Assembly: GCA_963522145.1 (NCBI GenBank)
Contig: CAUQXI010000015.1
Coordinates: forward strand, 1 to 64,000
Reading direction: 5' to 3'
DNA length: 64,000 nucleotides
From: Mesorhizobium_B sp963522145
GTDB lineage: Bacteria > Pseudomonadota > Alphaproteobacteria > Rhizobiales > Rhizobiaceae
Part shown: positions 34,925 to 44,460 of the stretch, piece after piece
Layout: each line of letters starts with the position of its first letter
Numbering within the stretch: the first letter of the stretch is position 1
Program-made: the position numbers and the translations under genes
Notes under the pieces: model-generated
Told to the model about the DNA's origin: nothing
Seen by the model: only the letters and a program-made list of their open reading frames with translations
Databases searched by the model: none

Positions 34925-35971
34925 TCACTTTGCCTTCGTGAAGGCCTTTTTCAGATCGGCCACCGCCATGTCAGTCGCTTCCTTGGCCTGCGGAACGACC
35001 TTGCCCATACCGAAGAACTCGTGCGTCACGCCCGGTACCGTCTTGGTGTTGACGGTTACGCCGGCGGCCTTGAGCTTCTCCGCGAACATTTCCGTTTCCG
35101 AGTGCAGCGGATCGATCTCCGCGGCGATCACCGTTGCAGGCGGGAGCCCGGCTAGATCGCTGCGACCGACGAGGTTGATGCGGGGGTCCGCTGTCTCATC
35201 CTTCGACTTGAAGACATGACCCACGAACCAGTCGAGATCCGGCGTGCTGAGCGGCATCGCGTCGGCATTCTCCTTCTTGGAGGGCGTGTTCATGTCGTTG
35301 CTGGCGATCGGATAGACGATGAGCTGATGAACTGGCATAGTCGCCTTCATCTCCTTGGCCATCAGCGCGACATTGGCAGCCAGATTGCCACCCGCGCTTT
35401 CGCCGGCCACTGCGATACGCGAGGCGTCGCCATTCATCGTGTGGATGTTCTCCACGACCCAGCTATAAGCGTTCCAGGCATCCTCGTGCTGCGCCGGGAA
35501 CTTGCTTTCCGGCGCGTGGCGGTAGTCCACGGAGATCACGAGCGCCTTAGCGCCAAGGGAAAGCGCGCGCGGCGTGGAGTCATAAACGTTGATGTCGGCG
35601 ATCACCCAGCCGCCGCCGTGGTAATACACGATCACGGGGAAGGGGCCTTCACCGCTGGGGATATAGGCGCGAGCGGGGAGGTTGCCGTTCGCGGTCGGGA
35701 TCGAGAAGTCTTTCGTCTTCACATCCGCTTCCGGCTTTGACGAAATCTTCTTGTCGCGCTGGACGCCCTTAGCAGCGTCGGCAGGGCTGGCCTGCATACG
35801 TGCCTCGGGTACCGACAGGGTGTGGATGGGCTTTGCTTCCAGGCTCTTCAGCTTGTCCAAGACCTGCTGCATCTCAGGTGCCGGCTTTGCAGTCTCGGCG
35901 AAGGCGGGGATGGAGGCGGTGGATAGCAGAACCGCTAGCGCGAGACAGGCCCGCCTTGAGATGGTGGTCAT
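34925..35971 (-). CDS. secreted alpha/beta hydrolase (HSL/esterase family)
   Basis: 348-aa exported hydrolase with an N-terminal signal that contains a twin arginine (ISRRACLALAVLL, cleavage near AFAE). It carries the hormone-sensitive lipase oxyanion motif YYHGGGW, the nucleophile elbow GESAGGN, an acid in AEIDPLHSE and a catalytic His in VTHEFFG, so all triad members are present. The substrate is likely a small acyl ester but cannot be named. AGGAG precedes the ATG. The DUF4142 gene follows. Confidence 0.85.
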   Translation of the reverse strand: MTTISRRACLALAVLLSTASIPAFAETAKPAPEMQQVLDKLKSLEAKPIHTLSVPEARMQASPADAAKGVQRDKKISSKPEADVKTKDFSIPTANGNLPARAYIPSGEGPFPVIVYYHGGGWVIADINVYDSTPRALSLGAKALVISVDYRHAPESKFPAQHEDAWNAYSWVVENIHTMNGDASRIAVAGESAGGNLAANVALMAKEMKATMPVHQLIVYPIASNDMNTPSKKENADAMPLSTPDLDWFVGHVFKSKDETADPRINLVGRSDLAGLPPATVIAAEIDPLHSETEMFAEKLKAAGVTVNTKTVPGVTHEFFGMGKVVPQAKEATDMAVADLKKAFTKAK

Positions 35972-36180
35972 AGGAAACTCCTGTTGAATGGAGCCCTTGA
36001 ACCGGGGTGGAAAACGAAGGTTCCTCTTCGCGCAGCCAGATCGCTAAACGATTTCAATCATCTGGGTCACATGTCCGTGACGGTTCATGGACGCCACCGC
36101 GCAAATAGCGCGGCTGCTCGCTCTCCGGGTTTGCCGCAGAATGAACGGGTATGGCTACATCAGTGCCGAGTGAAAAATGC

Positions 36181-36255
36181 TGGTACGCCCAAGGGGAATC
36201 GAACCCCTCTCTCCACCGTGAAAGGGTGGCGTCCTGACCGATAGACGATGGGCGC
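36181..36255 (-). tRNA. tRNA-Glu (anticodon UUC)
   Basis: On the minus strand a full cloverleaf begins GCGCCCATCGTCTA and ends with an encoded CCA. The anticodon arm is CCACC-CTTTCAC-GGTGG, giving UUC, and the T-arm is AGGGGTTCGATTCCCCT. The first acceptor pair is G-U. Confidence 0.97.
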
Positions 36256-36271
36256 TTAGCCAGCGGCGCGG

Positions 36272-36300
36272 TTTATAGAGAGGATGTTTGCGCGGGGCAA
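36272..36300 (-). promoter_or_regulatory. sigma-70-type promoter of tRNA-Glu
   Basis: On the minus strand TTGCCC and TATAAA are separated by exactly 17 bases, with the -10 box 16 bases before the mature tRNA. Confidence 0.6.
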
Positions 36301-36337
36301 CCGCCATTCGGTCGCGCGGCGCAGGTTTCTGCGAAGC

Positions 36338-37504
36338 TTAGCCGCGCCGGCTGCAGCGCCAGTTCCAGTCACGCTCCGGGCCGAGATCGACGTGGACCGA
36401 AGCCGTATGGCAGTAGGTACCGACACCACCGCGTCCCTGCAAGGAACGGAAGTAGCGCGCCAGCTCCCATTTGCTGACACCGGCGATCTGCACGTCCGCC
36501 GCCGCGCAGAACATGTGCATCGACTTCTTCGCGCCGTTGACCTTCTTGTTGTAGCTCGGGCTGCGATAGCCGGATGTGACCATGATCTTGCGGCCGAAGT
36601 GGCTTTCCGCGTTGCGCAGCACGTTGACCAAGCCGGGCTTGAGGCAGGCCGTATCGACGGTTTCCCGCTGTTTCAGGAGGCCGTTGGGCGCGAGCCGCGC
36701 CATTCCGCCGGCCGATGCAAGCTGCACACCGCCGACCTCATCCTCATTGAGATCGATGTCGCTGTTATCGTCGAGACCCGACTTCCGCTTGATCTCGAAA
36801 AGGGCCGACTGGCGCACGCCGGGCAGGGCGGTTCCGTTGCCCCATTCCATGGAGGTGCTTGCCTTGGCGAGGATCGGCTTTTCGGCGGCATCAAGATCAA
36901 TGATCGGCTTGCTCTTTGCTGCTGCCTCTTTCGGCAGTGTGTCGCCGGCCGAACTTTGCGCGTCGGCGAGACGTTTCACCGATCCGACCACGACAGGTGC
37001 AGCCGCGCTGCCATTATTGAAGAAGCCGGAAAGAAAGGCCTGCTTCTTCCGGTCCACCAACTCCGCCGACTGCACGGACGCCTCGACCGGCGGTGCGTTC
37101 TCCGCAGCACCTGCCTTGTTCAAGGGCTCCGCCGCGATCTCCAACTGAGTCGCGGTGTTTGTTGCCACCTTCTGAGCGGGAGACTTTTCATCGGGCTTGG
37201 ACGCAACTGCCGCAGCCAGGCTCTTATTCGGCTCTGCATATGCTTCAGCCTGTTCGGTACCGCTGGCCTCCTGAACCGTTCCGGCTTCGGCATCCACCGC
37301 GCTCAGCGATGCGGCGCCAGAGTAGTGGGAGGAGTTCAGCTCGACCTGCGGATCAGTGGCCGAGGTGCAGGAGGCGAGGAGCGTTGCAAGCAGCGACGCC
37401 AAAACGGTTCGCGAAAGGCCGGCTTGAATGGCGAAGCACCCTGGTTTCAAGCGGAACCCCTCTGCGCGTCTGTTCCCGCCAGCCATGCATGAAGCATCGA
37501 CCAC
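36338..37504 (-). CDS. DUF882/YcbK-like M15 peptidase-family lipoprotein
   Basis: 388-aa envelope protein. The N-terminal hydrophobic segment ends in a lipobox-like LLASC, followed by about 200 residues of low-complexity Ala/Glu/Lys sequence. The last 125 residues form the M15/DUF882 peptidase fold (RKIMVTSGYRSPSYNKKV, SMHMFCAAADVQI, TASVHVDLGPERDWNW), with zinc ligands His, Asp and His all present. Such enzymes cut peptidoglycan cross-links; the exact bond is not predictable. The start is GTG at 37504 or ATG at 37486, neither strongly supported. The next gene upstream on this strand is phaC. Confidence 0.8.
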   Translation of the reverse strand: MVDASCMAGGNRRAEGFRLKPGCFAIQAGLSRTVLASLLATLLASCTSATDPQVELNSSHYSGAASLSAVDAEAGTVQEASGTEQAEAYAEPNKSLAAAVASKPDEKSPAQKVATNTATQLEIAAEPLNKAGAAENAPPVEASVQSAELVDRKKQAFLSGFFNNGSAAAPVVVGSVKRLADAQSSAGDTLPKEAAAKSKPIIDLDAAEKPILAKASTSMEWGNGTALPGVRQSALFEIKRKSGLDDNSDIDLNEDEVGGVQLASAGGMARLAPNGLLKQRETVDTACLKPGLVNVLRNAESHFGRKIMVTSGYRSPSYNKKVNGAKKSMHMFCAAADVQIAGVSKWELARYFRSLQGRGGVGTYCHTASVHVDLGPERDWNWRCSRRG

Positions 37505-37657
37505 GGGCCTTCGTTTCGCATCAGATTCCCACCGCTCAGGCCGGGAATCACCCCTCTCGACACTTGGCCGATGATAGGTGAGCTAGAAGGCGATTAAGGC
37601 GACTTCGTGTTGGTTCCGTCACTATTCCGCCAGGATTGTTTTCCGTCACGCTACGCC

Positions 37658-39493
37658 TCAGGCGCGGACGCGAACATACTCCCCGGGCGCATCGGCAAGC
37701 ACCGGGGTATTCTCGCCGGGCTGGCGTGCATCGACCTTCTTAACCGAGTGCTTCTCGATCCAGGTCTGCCAGTGGGGCCACCACGAGCCGGGATGCTCAT
37801 CCGCTTGAGCGATCCAATCCTCGAACCCGCCCTTTGGCTTATGCCCGGTCCAGAACTGATACTTGCTTGCAGCAGGCGGGTTGACCACACCGGCGATGTG
37901 GCCAGAGCCGGCGACCACATACTCGACCTTGCCTCCGAAATACCGGCAGCCGCCGAACACCGAGCGCGCCGGCGCGATATGGTCCTCCCGCGTTGCGAGA
38001 TTGAAGACTGGAATCTTGATGTCCTTCAACGACACGACGCGTCCGCCGAGGCGCATCTCTCCCTTGGACAGGCGGTTATCGAGATAACAGTTGCGGAGAT
38101 AGAAGGAGTGGTTGGCGGCTGCCATCCGCGTGGCATCCGAGTTCCAGAACAAGAGGTCGAAGGGAAGCGGATCGCGGCCGCGCAGATAATTGTTGACCAT
38201 GTAGGGCCAAATCAGGTCGCCCGCGCGCAGCATGTTGAAGGCGCTCGCCATGCGGCTGCCTTCCAGATAGCCAGTCGCGCTCATTGTTTTTTCAAGCGCG
38301 GCGATCTGTTCCTCATCGGCGAAGACCTTCAGGTCGCCCGCATGGGTGAAATCCACCTGGGTCGTCAGGAAGGTGGCCGAGCGGATGCGCCTGTCCTTGT
38401 CCTGCGCCATCAAGGCCAGAGCCGCGGCAAGCAGCGTTCCGCCGACGCAGTAGCCCACAGCGTTCACCTTGCGCTCACCTGTCGCCGCCTCGATCGTGTC
38501 CAGCGCAAAGCGAAGCCCGTGCTCGATATAGGCTTCCCAGGCCATCGCCGCGTGACGCTCGTCGGGATTGACCCAGGAGATCACGAACACCGTATGGCCC
38601 TGCTCCACGGCCCAGCGGATGAACGACTTCTTCGGGTTGAGGTCGAGGATGTAGAACTTGTTGATCCAGGGCGGGCAGATCAGCAGCGGGCGCTTCAGCA
38701 CCGTGGGCGTTGCAGGGTCGTACTGGATGATCTCGGCCAGATCGTTGCGGGCCACAACCTTGCCGGGCGTGATCGCGAGGTCGCGGCCGACCTCGAAGCT
38801 GGATTGATCGGCCTGGCGCAGGCGCAGCTCGCCTTTTCCCGAAGCGATGTCCTCGGCCAGCATCTTCATGCCGCGCACGAGATTCTCGCCGTTGCTTTCC
38901 ATGGTTTCGCGGAAAAGCTCGGGATTGGTCAGGATGAAGTTGGATGGCGAGATCGCGGCGGTAACCTGGCGGACATAGAAGTCGGCCTTTTGACGCGTGT
39001 CCGGATCAAGCCCGTCGGCATGCTCGACGAGCCCGGCCGCCCAGCGCGAGGTGACGAGATAAGCCTGCTTGAGGAAATCGAACAGCGCGTTTCGTGCCCA
39101 TTCCGGATCCTGAAAGCGCTTGTCGCCGGGCGCCGCGGAGACGGGATCGGCGAGCGCACCATCTCCTCCGCCGAGCTTCTGCGCCGTGCCGGCCCAGATC
39201 GTCATAAAGCCCGAAAATAGTCGGGTCTGCGCTTCGAAGGCGCGGGCAGGGTCGCCAAGCCAGTATTCGGTCAGCTTCGAGAAGGTCTTGACCATGTCGC
39301 TGGCGGGCTCGCCTCCCCCAGGCGGAGCCTTGCCATTCCGGCGGGGCTCGGCCCATGCCGCCGCGGCCTTGCCGATCTGTTCAAGCGCCTGCGCCATGTT
39401 CAGGGCGAAGCGATCGGGATCCTTCACAAGATACTGCTCGACCCCTGAAACGGCTTCCTCCGCCGCCGGCTCGGATCGGCAAGTCTCGGCCAT
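37658..39493 (-). CDS. phaC: class I poly(3-hydroxyalkanoate) synthase
   Basis: 611-aa enzyme that polymerises (R)-3-hydroxyacyl-CoA into PHA storage granules. The lipase-like box GYCVGG supplies the catalytic Cys349, with Asp in REDHIAP and His in GSGHIAGV. The family block LLICPPWINKFYILDL is present. GGAGGAA lies upstream of the ATG. Neither phaA/phaB nor a phasin or depolymerase gene is adjacent, so PHA metabolism genes are scattered. Confidence 0.95.
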   Translation of the reverse strand: MAETCRSEPAAEEAVSGVEQYLVKDPDRFALNMAQALEQIGKAAAAWAEPRRNGKAPPGGGEPASDMVKTFSKLTEYWLGDPARAFEAQTRLFSGFMTIWAGTAQKLGGGDGALADPVSAAPGDKRFQDPEWARNALFDFLKQAYLVTSRWAAGLVEHADGLDPDTRQKADFYVRQVTAAISPSNFILTNPELFRETMESNGENLVRGMKMLAEDIASGKGELRLRQADQSSFEVGRDLAITPGKVVARNDLAEIIQYDPATPTVLKRPLLICPPWINKFYILDLNPKKSFIRWAVEQGHTVFVISWVNPDERHAAMAWEAYIEHGLRFALDTIEAATGERKVNAVGYCVGGTLLAAALALMAQDKDRRIRSATFLTTQVDFTHAGDLKVFADEEQIAALEKTMSATGYLEGSRMASAFNMLRAGDLIWPYMVNNYLRGRDPLPFDLLFWNSDATRMAAANHSFYLRNCYLDNRLSKGEMRLGGRVVSLKDIKIPVFNLATREDHIAPARSVFGGCRYFGGKVEYVVAGSGHIAGVVNPPAASKYQFWTGHKPKGGFEDWIAQADEHPGSWWPHWQTWIEKHSVKKVDARQPGENTPVLADAPGEYVRVRA

Positions 39494-39578
39494 CGAACAA
39501 TTCCTCCCGAACCCGATGTTGACACAGTATCGTGTGAGGAAGGATAGGGTTCAATAGTGGTTCTTTTTGAGGTCGGCG

Positions 39579-39911
39579 ATGCAAACGGTTCGTGCATTCC
39601 TGGGGGGCGTGTGCTTGGCCATGCTCGCTGCCGCCGCCGGCTGCTCCTCGATCGCCGCCGACGATCTTGCGGCCGCTGATCCGATGGGCGCGACCAACAC
39701 CGGCACCTACCCCAACCTCAACATTGCTCCGCCGGTGGCGGCCAGGCAGTTGACAGAAGAAGAAAAGGCAACGCGGCTTGCCTCGCTGAACGGGGCCAAG
39801 GGCCGGCAAGCCGCGCCGCGGGGTGCAACCAGGACGCGATCGCCCGAGGAACTTCGGCGGATCGCGCGCAGTCATGGGCAGGATACGCTGAACGCCATTT
39901 CCGGCGAGTAG
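39579..39911 (+). CDS. small hypothetical lipoprotein
   Basis: 110-aa protein with a lipoprotein signal (MQTVRAFLGGVCLAMLAAAAGCS; Cys about residue 22). The mature part of about 85 residues is polar, with TYPNLNIAPP and LTEEEKATRLASL segments and a basic C-terminus. I do not recognise a named domain; similar small lipoproteins occur in Rhizobiales. The ATG at 39579 has TGAGG upstream. It is divergent from phaC across an 85-base spacer. Confidence 0.65.
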   Translation: MQTVRAFLGGVCLAMLAAAAGCSSIAADDLAAADPMGATNTGTYPNLNIAPPVAARQLTEEEKATRLASLNGAKGRQAAPRGATRTRSPEELRRIARSHGQDTLNAISGE

Positions 39912-40016
39912 GCCGGGCCGGGGTCATGAGCTGGCATCCGCCTAGGCTTCAGGAACAAGTTTGCTGCAAAGCGCAGGATCGACAGGTCGTCTGCGAATTT
40001 TTTCGGGAGCGCTTCA

Positions 40017-41237
40017 ATGGAAGAGTTTCACAAGGTCCGGCGGCTTCCGCCCTATGTTTTTGAGCAGGTTAATCGCCTCAAGGCCGGCGCACGGGCGCGG
40101 GGCGCCGACATCATCGATCTTGGCATGGGCAACCCGGACCTGCCGACACCCAAGAGCGTCGTCGACAAGCTATGCGAAGTGGTGCGTGACCCTCGCACCC
40201 ATCGTTACTCCTCTTCGCGAGGCATTCCGGGACTGCGGCGTGCGCAGGCCAATTATTATGCGCGCCGCTTCGGTGTGAAGCTCGATCCCGACCGCCAGGT
40301 CGTTGCCACGCTGGGCTCGAAGGAAGGTTTCGCCAACATGGCGCAGGCGATCACCGCGCCCGGCGACGTGATCCTCTGTCCTAACCCCACTTATCCGATC
40401 CACGCCTTCGGCTTCATCATGTCGGGCGGCGTGCTGCGCTCGATCCCGGCCGAGCCGGATACGAATTTCATCCCCGCGCTGGAGCGCGCTGTGCGGCACT
40501 CGATCCCCAAGCCGCTCGCCCTGATCCTCAACTACCCATCCAATCCCACGGCGCTGGTTGCTGACCTCGACTTCTACAAGGACGTGGTGGCGTTCGCGAA
40601 GAAGCACGACATCATCGTGCTGTCCGACCTCGCTTATGCCGAAATCTATTTCGATGGCGCGCCGCCTCCGTCGATTCTTCAGGTGCCAGGGGCGATCGAT
40701 GTGGCCGTCGAGTTCACCTCCATGTCGAAGACATTCTCTATGCCGGGCTGGCGCATGGGCTTTGCTGTTGGCAATGAACGGTTGATCGCGGCGCTGACCC
40801 GCGTGAAGTCCTATCTCGATTACGGTGCGTTTACGCCGATCCAGGTGGCGGCGGCGGCGGCGCTCAATGGCGACGGCTCCGACATCGCCGAGGTACGCGA
40901 CATCTACCATCGCCGCCGCGACGTAATGGTTGATGCGTTCGGCCGCGCCGGCTGGTCTGTTCCCGCACCGGCGGCCACCATGTTCGCTTGGGCGCCTGTG
41001 CCGCCACAGTTTAAGGCACTTGGATCGCTCGAATTTTCCAAGCTGCTGGTGGAGAAAGCTGATGTGGCGGTCGCGCCGGGCATAGGCTTCGGAGAGCAGG
41101 GCGACGAACATGTCCGCATCGCGCTGGTCGAGAACGAGCATCGCATCCGGCAGGCCGCTCGCTCCATCAAGCGCTTCCTCGCCTCGGCGAGCGAGGCGCA
41201 GGCTGACAATGTCGTGCCGATGGCCGCGCGGCGCTGA
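40017..41237 (+). CDS. class I/II PLP-dependent aminotransferase (AlaC-like)
   Basis: 406-aa fold-type I aminotransferase. The PLP lysine lies in SMSKTFSMPGWRMGF, the phosphate-binding and ring-stacking positions in LGSKEGF and LNYPSNPTA, and the substrate Arg in HVRIALVENEHR. It resembles AlaC (glutamate-pyruvate aminotransferase) and LL-diaminopimelate aminotransferase-like proteins. It lies 39 bases before hom, which suggests a link to aspartate-family or branched-chain amino acids, but the specificity is uncertain. GGGAG precedes the ATG. Confidence 0.88.
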   Translation: MEEFHKVRRLPPYVFEQVNRLKAGARARGADIIDLGMGNPDLPTPKSVVDKLCEVVRDPRTHRYSSSRGIPGLRRAQANYYARRFGVKLDPDRQVVATLGSKEGFANMAQAITAPGDVILCPNPTYPIHAFGFIMSGGVLRSIPAEPDTNFIPALERAVRHSIPKPLALILNYPSNPTALVADLDFYKDVVAFAKKHDIIVLSDLAYAEIYFDGAPPPSILQVPGAIDVAVEFTSMSKTFSMPGWRMGFAVGNERLIAALTRVKSYLDYGAFTPIQVAAAAALNGDGSDIAEVRDIYHRRRDVMVDAFGRAGWSVPAPAATMFAWAPVPPQFKALGSLEFSKLLVEKADVAVAPGIGFGEQGDEHVRIALVENEHRIRQAARSIKRFLASASEAQADNVVPMAARR

Positions 41238-41276
41238 TCGGCCAGCCGGTATTCAACACAGGGAATAGCCTCAAGG

Positions 41277-42581
41277 ATGGACGACGCATTGCGGATTGGG
41301 ATCGCCGGGCTCGGCACGGTCGGCGCCTCGGTGATGCGTGGTTTAGCGGCAAAGTCCGCCGAGCTTGCACGGCAGTGCGGTCGCTCGATCCATGTTGCCG
41401 GCGTTTCCGCCCGGGATCGCGCACGGGATCGCGGTGTCGATCTCACTGGTGTGGAGTGGTTCGATGATCCCGTCGCGTTGGCGCGAGAAGGGGACATCGA
41501 CGTGTTCGTTGAGCTCGTCGGCGGGTCGCAAGGACCGGCGCGCGACTCCGTTACGGCCGCGCTCGAAGCTGACCGCCATGTGGTCACCGCTAATAAAGCA
41601 TTGCTTGCCAGCCACGGCACCGCGCTCGCCGCGCTCGCCGAGAGCCGAGGGCTCCTGCTTAACTACGAAGCAGCGGTGGCCGGCGGGATTCCAATCATCA
41701 AGACCTTGCGCGAGGCGCTTGCCGGCAACTCGGTGAGCCGGGTTTTCGGCATCCTCAACGGCACCTGCAATTACATCCTGACCCGCATGGAGGCAGAAGG
41801 CCTGTCGTTTGAGGAGTGCCTCGCCGATGCGCAGCGCCTGGGCTATGCCGAAGCCGACCCGACCTTCGACATCGAAGGCAATGACACCGCGCACAAGCTG
41901 TCGATCCTCACCAGCCTCGCTTTCGGAACGAAGATTTCAGCCGACGAGATCTATCTGGAAGGCATCTCGAACATCACGCAGGCAGACATCCGCGCCGCGG
42001 GCGAACTAGGCTACCGCATCAAGCTGCTGGGTGTCGCGCTGCGCACCGAGTCGGGCATCGAGCAGCGCGTGCATCCGACCATGGTGCCGACCGCCTCGGT
42101 GATCGCCCAGGTCCACGGCGCCACCAATGCGGTGGCAATCGAAACGGACATTCTGGGCGAGCTTCTGCTTTCCGGCCCGGGAGCTGGCGGCAATGCAACG
42201 GCGTCGGCGGTGATCGGTGACATCGCCGACATCGCGAAGAGCCGGCCGGGCTTCCAGCATGGTCCGGTCTTCGGGCGCCCGGTGGGCGAGCTTGCGGACT
42301 ACCAGCGAGCCGAGATGCGCACTCATGCCGGCGGCTACTTTATCCGCCTGACCGTTCATGACCGGATCGGCGTGTTCGCGGCCATTGCACGGCGCATGGC
42401 GGAAAACAGCATCTCGCTCGAATCGATCGTGCAACATGCCGACGATGCGGATCAGAAGACCGTCATCCTCGTCACGCACGAAACCACCGAGGCAGCGGTG
42501 CGCAAGGCTGTCGAGGAAGTCGAGGCGGACGGGCACCTGACCGCAAAGCCGCAGGTGATCCGCATCGAGCGGGTGGGGTGA
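41277..42581 (+). CDS. hom: homoserine dehydrogenase
   Basis: 434-aa NAD(P)-dependent oxidoreductase that reduces aspartate semialdehyde to homoserine for threonine and methionine synthesis. It has an N-terminal Rossmann domain (IGIAGLGTVGASV), the catalytic block ILNGTCNYILTRMEAEGLSF and DIEGNDTAHKLSIL, and a C-terminal ACT domain (about 350-430) for feedback control by threonine. Its stop overlaps the GTG start of recJ. Confidence 0.96.
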   Translation: MDDALRIGIAGLGTVGASVMRGLAAKSAELARQCGRSIHVAGVSARDRARDRGVDLTGVEWFDDPVALAREGDIDVFVELVGGSQGPARDSVTAALEADRHVVTANKALLASHGTALAALAESRGLLLNYEAAVAGGIPIIKTLREALAGNSVSRVFGILNGTCNYILTRMEAEGLSFEECLADAQRLGYAEADPTFDIEGNDTAHKLSILTSLAFGTKISADEIYLEGISNITQADIRAAGELGYRIKLLGVALRTESGIEQRVHPTMVPTASVIAQVHGATNAVAIETDILGELLLSGPGAGGNATASAVIGDIADIAKSRPGFQHGPVFGRPVGELADYQRAEMRTHAGGYFIRLTVHDRIGVFAAIARRMAENSISLESIVQHADDADQKTVILVTHETTEAAVRKAVEEVEADGHLTAKPQVIRIERVG

Positions 42582-44380
42582 ACGCGCCGACACGCGCCAT
42601 GCCCGAGCGCCGCTTCTTTCTCGGTGTGCGGCAATCCGCGAACGGCCTTTCATGGTTCCCTCGGCTCGACGAGCGCGGGGAGCGGACGGCGCTCGCGGCT
42701 GCGCAATCGCTTGGCATCTCCGAGGCGATCGCGCGCGTGCTGGCGGGGAGGGGCGTGACATTGGAAGCCTGCGCCGGCTTTCTTCATCCGACGTTGCGGG
42801 ACCTTCTGCCGGACCCTGCCTCGCTGACCGACATGGACAAGGCGGCATCGCGGCTGGCGGATGCCGTGCTCGCCTGCGAAACGGTTGCGATCTTCGGCGA
42901 TTATGATGTGGACGGCGCCGCATCCTCCACGCTTCTGCAGCGCTTCCTCCGGCACTATGGCGTGTCGAGCGAGATCTATATTCCCGACCGCATCTTCGAA
43001 GGCTATGGGCCGAACCCAGCCGCCATGACTCAGCTCGCTTCGCGCGCGCGGCTGATCGTAACCGTCGACTGCGGCACGAACAGCAGCGAGGCGATCCGTG
43101 CGGCTGTCGACGGAGGGGCAGAGGTGGTGGTGCTCGATCACCATCAGGTCAGCGGCGCACTTCCTCCCGCAGTTGCGATCGTCAATCCGAACCGTGATGA
43201 CGACCTGTCGGGACAGGGTCATCTTTGTGCGGCCGGCGTGGTCTTCCTCACCCTCGTGCGCACGCGCCGCATCCTCCACGGACGGGCGCCTGATCTTCCG
43301 CCACTCGACCTCCTGATCCTTCTTGATCTCGTGGCGCTCGCCACAGTGTGCGACGTCGTTCCGCTGGCAGGTGTGAACCGCGCCTTTGTGCGGCGTGGCC
43401 TCGAAGTGCTGGCGCGGGGGGGAAACAAGGGCTTGGCCGCGCTGTCGCGTGTAAGCCGGCTGACAGAGGCGGCCAGCGCCCATCATCTCGGATTCCTGCT
43501 CGGACCGCGGATCAATGCCGGCGGGCGGATCGGCGATGCGGCGCTCGGAAGCCGCCTGCTGGCGACGGAAGATGAAGGCGAGGCCGAGCGCATCTCGGCG
43601 AAGCTGGAAGAGCTCAACCGGGAGCGTCAGGAACTCGAAGCCGCGATGCTGGAGGAAGCGCGCGCAGAGGCAGATGCGGAAATGCGAGGCGGCGACGGCC
43701 CCGCCGTGCTCGTGACAGGCAGCGAGCGCTGGCATCCCGGCGTGGTCGGCCTGCTTGCCTCGCGCCTGAAGGATCATGCGCGGCGCCCCGCTTTCGCGAT
43801 CGCCTTCCGCCCGGACGGGCTGGGCACGGGCTCCGGACGCTCGATCTCGGGCTTCGACCTCGGCCGCTTGGTGCAAAGAGCGCTGGAGGGTGGGCTCCTG
43901 GAAAAGGGAGGCGGACACGCGATGGCCGCCGGGATCACCGTGAGACGAGAGAAACTCGGCGCTCTGCGCGCTTTTTTCGAGGCGGAGGCGGCCGACGCGG
44001 TGACGCGCCTGCGTGGAGATGAGGCGCTGATGGTCGACGCGGCGCTTTCAGCGGAAGGCGCCACGCTCGGTCTGCTCGACGAGATCGAGCGAGCCGGGCC
44101 GTACGGTCCGGGCCATGCCGCGCCGGTCTTCGTTCTTCCGCGTCATCGCGCGGCGGAAATCCGGCCTGTGGGCGCCAACCATCTTCAGGTGCGGCTTGCC
44201 TCGCCCGGGGGCGGAAGCATCCGCGCTATGGCTTTCCGTGCGGCCGGCAGTGATCTCGGACGCTTTCTCGAACAGCAAGCGGGCCGGCCGATCCATGTGG
44301 CCGGTTCGCTGACGGTCAACCACTGGAACGGCACGCGCAGCGCCCAATTCCGCATCGTGGATGCTGCGCCCGCGATATAG
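42578..44380 (+). CDS. recJ: single-stranded-DNA-specific exonuclease RecJ
   Basis: 600-aa 5'-3' exonuclease of the DHH family, used in recombination and mismatch repair. Motifs: IFGDYDVDGAASSTLL (motif I), VTVDCGTN, VVLDHHQVSG (DHH motif), and GRISGFDLG and GGGHAMAAGITV in the DHHA1 domain, then an OB-type C-terminal domain. GTG start at 42578 overlaps hom by four bases; an ATG seven codons later is an alternative. In Rhizobiales I expect glpX between hom and recJ; it is absent here. Confidence 0.95.
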   Translation: MNAPTRAMPERRFFLGVRQSANGLSWFPRLDERGERTALAAAQSLGISEAIARVLAGRGVTLEACAGFLHPTLRDLLPDPASLTDMDKAASRLADAVLACETVAIFGDYDVDGAASSTLLQRFLRHYGVSSEIYIPDRIFEGYGPNPAAMTQLASRARLIVTVDCGTNSSEAIRAAVDGGAEVVVLDHHQVSGALPPAVAIVNPNRDDDLSGQGHLCAAGVVFLTLVRTRRILHGRAPDLPPLDLLILLDLVALATVCDVVPLAGVNRAFVRRGLEVLARGGNKGLAALSRVSRLTEAASAHHLGFLLGPRINAGGRIGDAALGSRLLATEDEGEAERISAKLEELNRERQELEAAMLEEARAEADAEMRGGDGPAVLVTGSERWHPGVVGLLASRLKDHARRPAFAIAFRPDGLGTGSGRSISGFDLGRLVQRALEGGLLEKGGGHAMAAGITVRREKLGALRAFFEAEAADAVTRLRGDEALMVDAALSAEGATLGLLDEIERAGPYGPGHAAPVFVLPRHRAAEIRPVGANHLQVRLASPGGGSIRAMAFRAAGSDLGRFLEQQAGRPIHVAGSLTVNHWNGTRSAQFRIVDAAPAI

Positions 44381-44460
44381 GCGAAGCGTTTGTGGCTGCC
44401 GAAATCACGATACTCTGACCGCCGGACGCGTGAACAGCCGACGGATCGAACGAGCGCGCC

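Noticed and set aside
30750..36255. Genomic island inserted at tRNA-Leu or tRNA-Glu
   Set aside because: Both tRNAs are followed by housekeeping genes or ordinary spacers, no integrase is present, and I see no repeated tRNA 3' end.
37607..39220. A 537-codon plus-strand frame across phaC
   Set aside because: Antisense shadow of PHA synthase, with no domain and no ribosome binding site.
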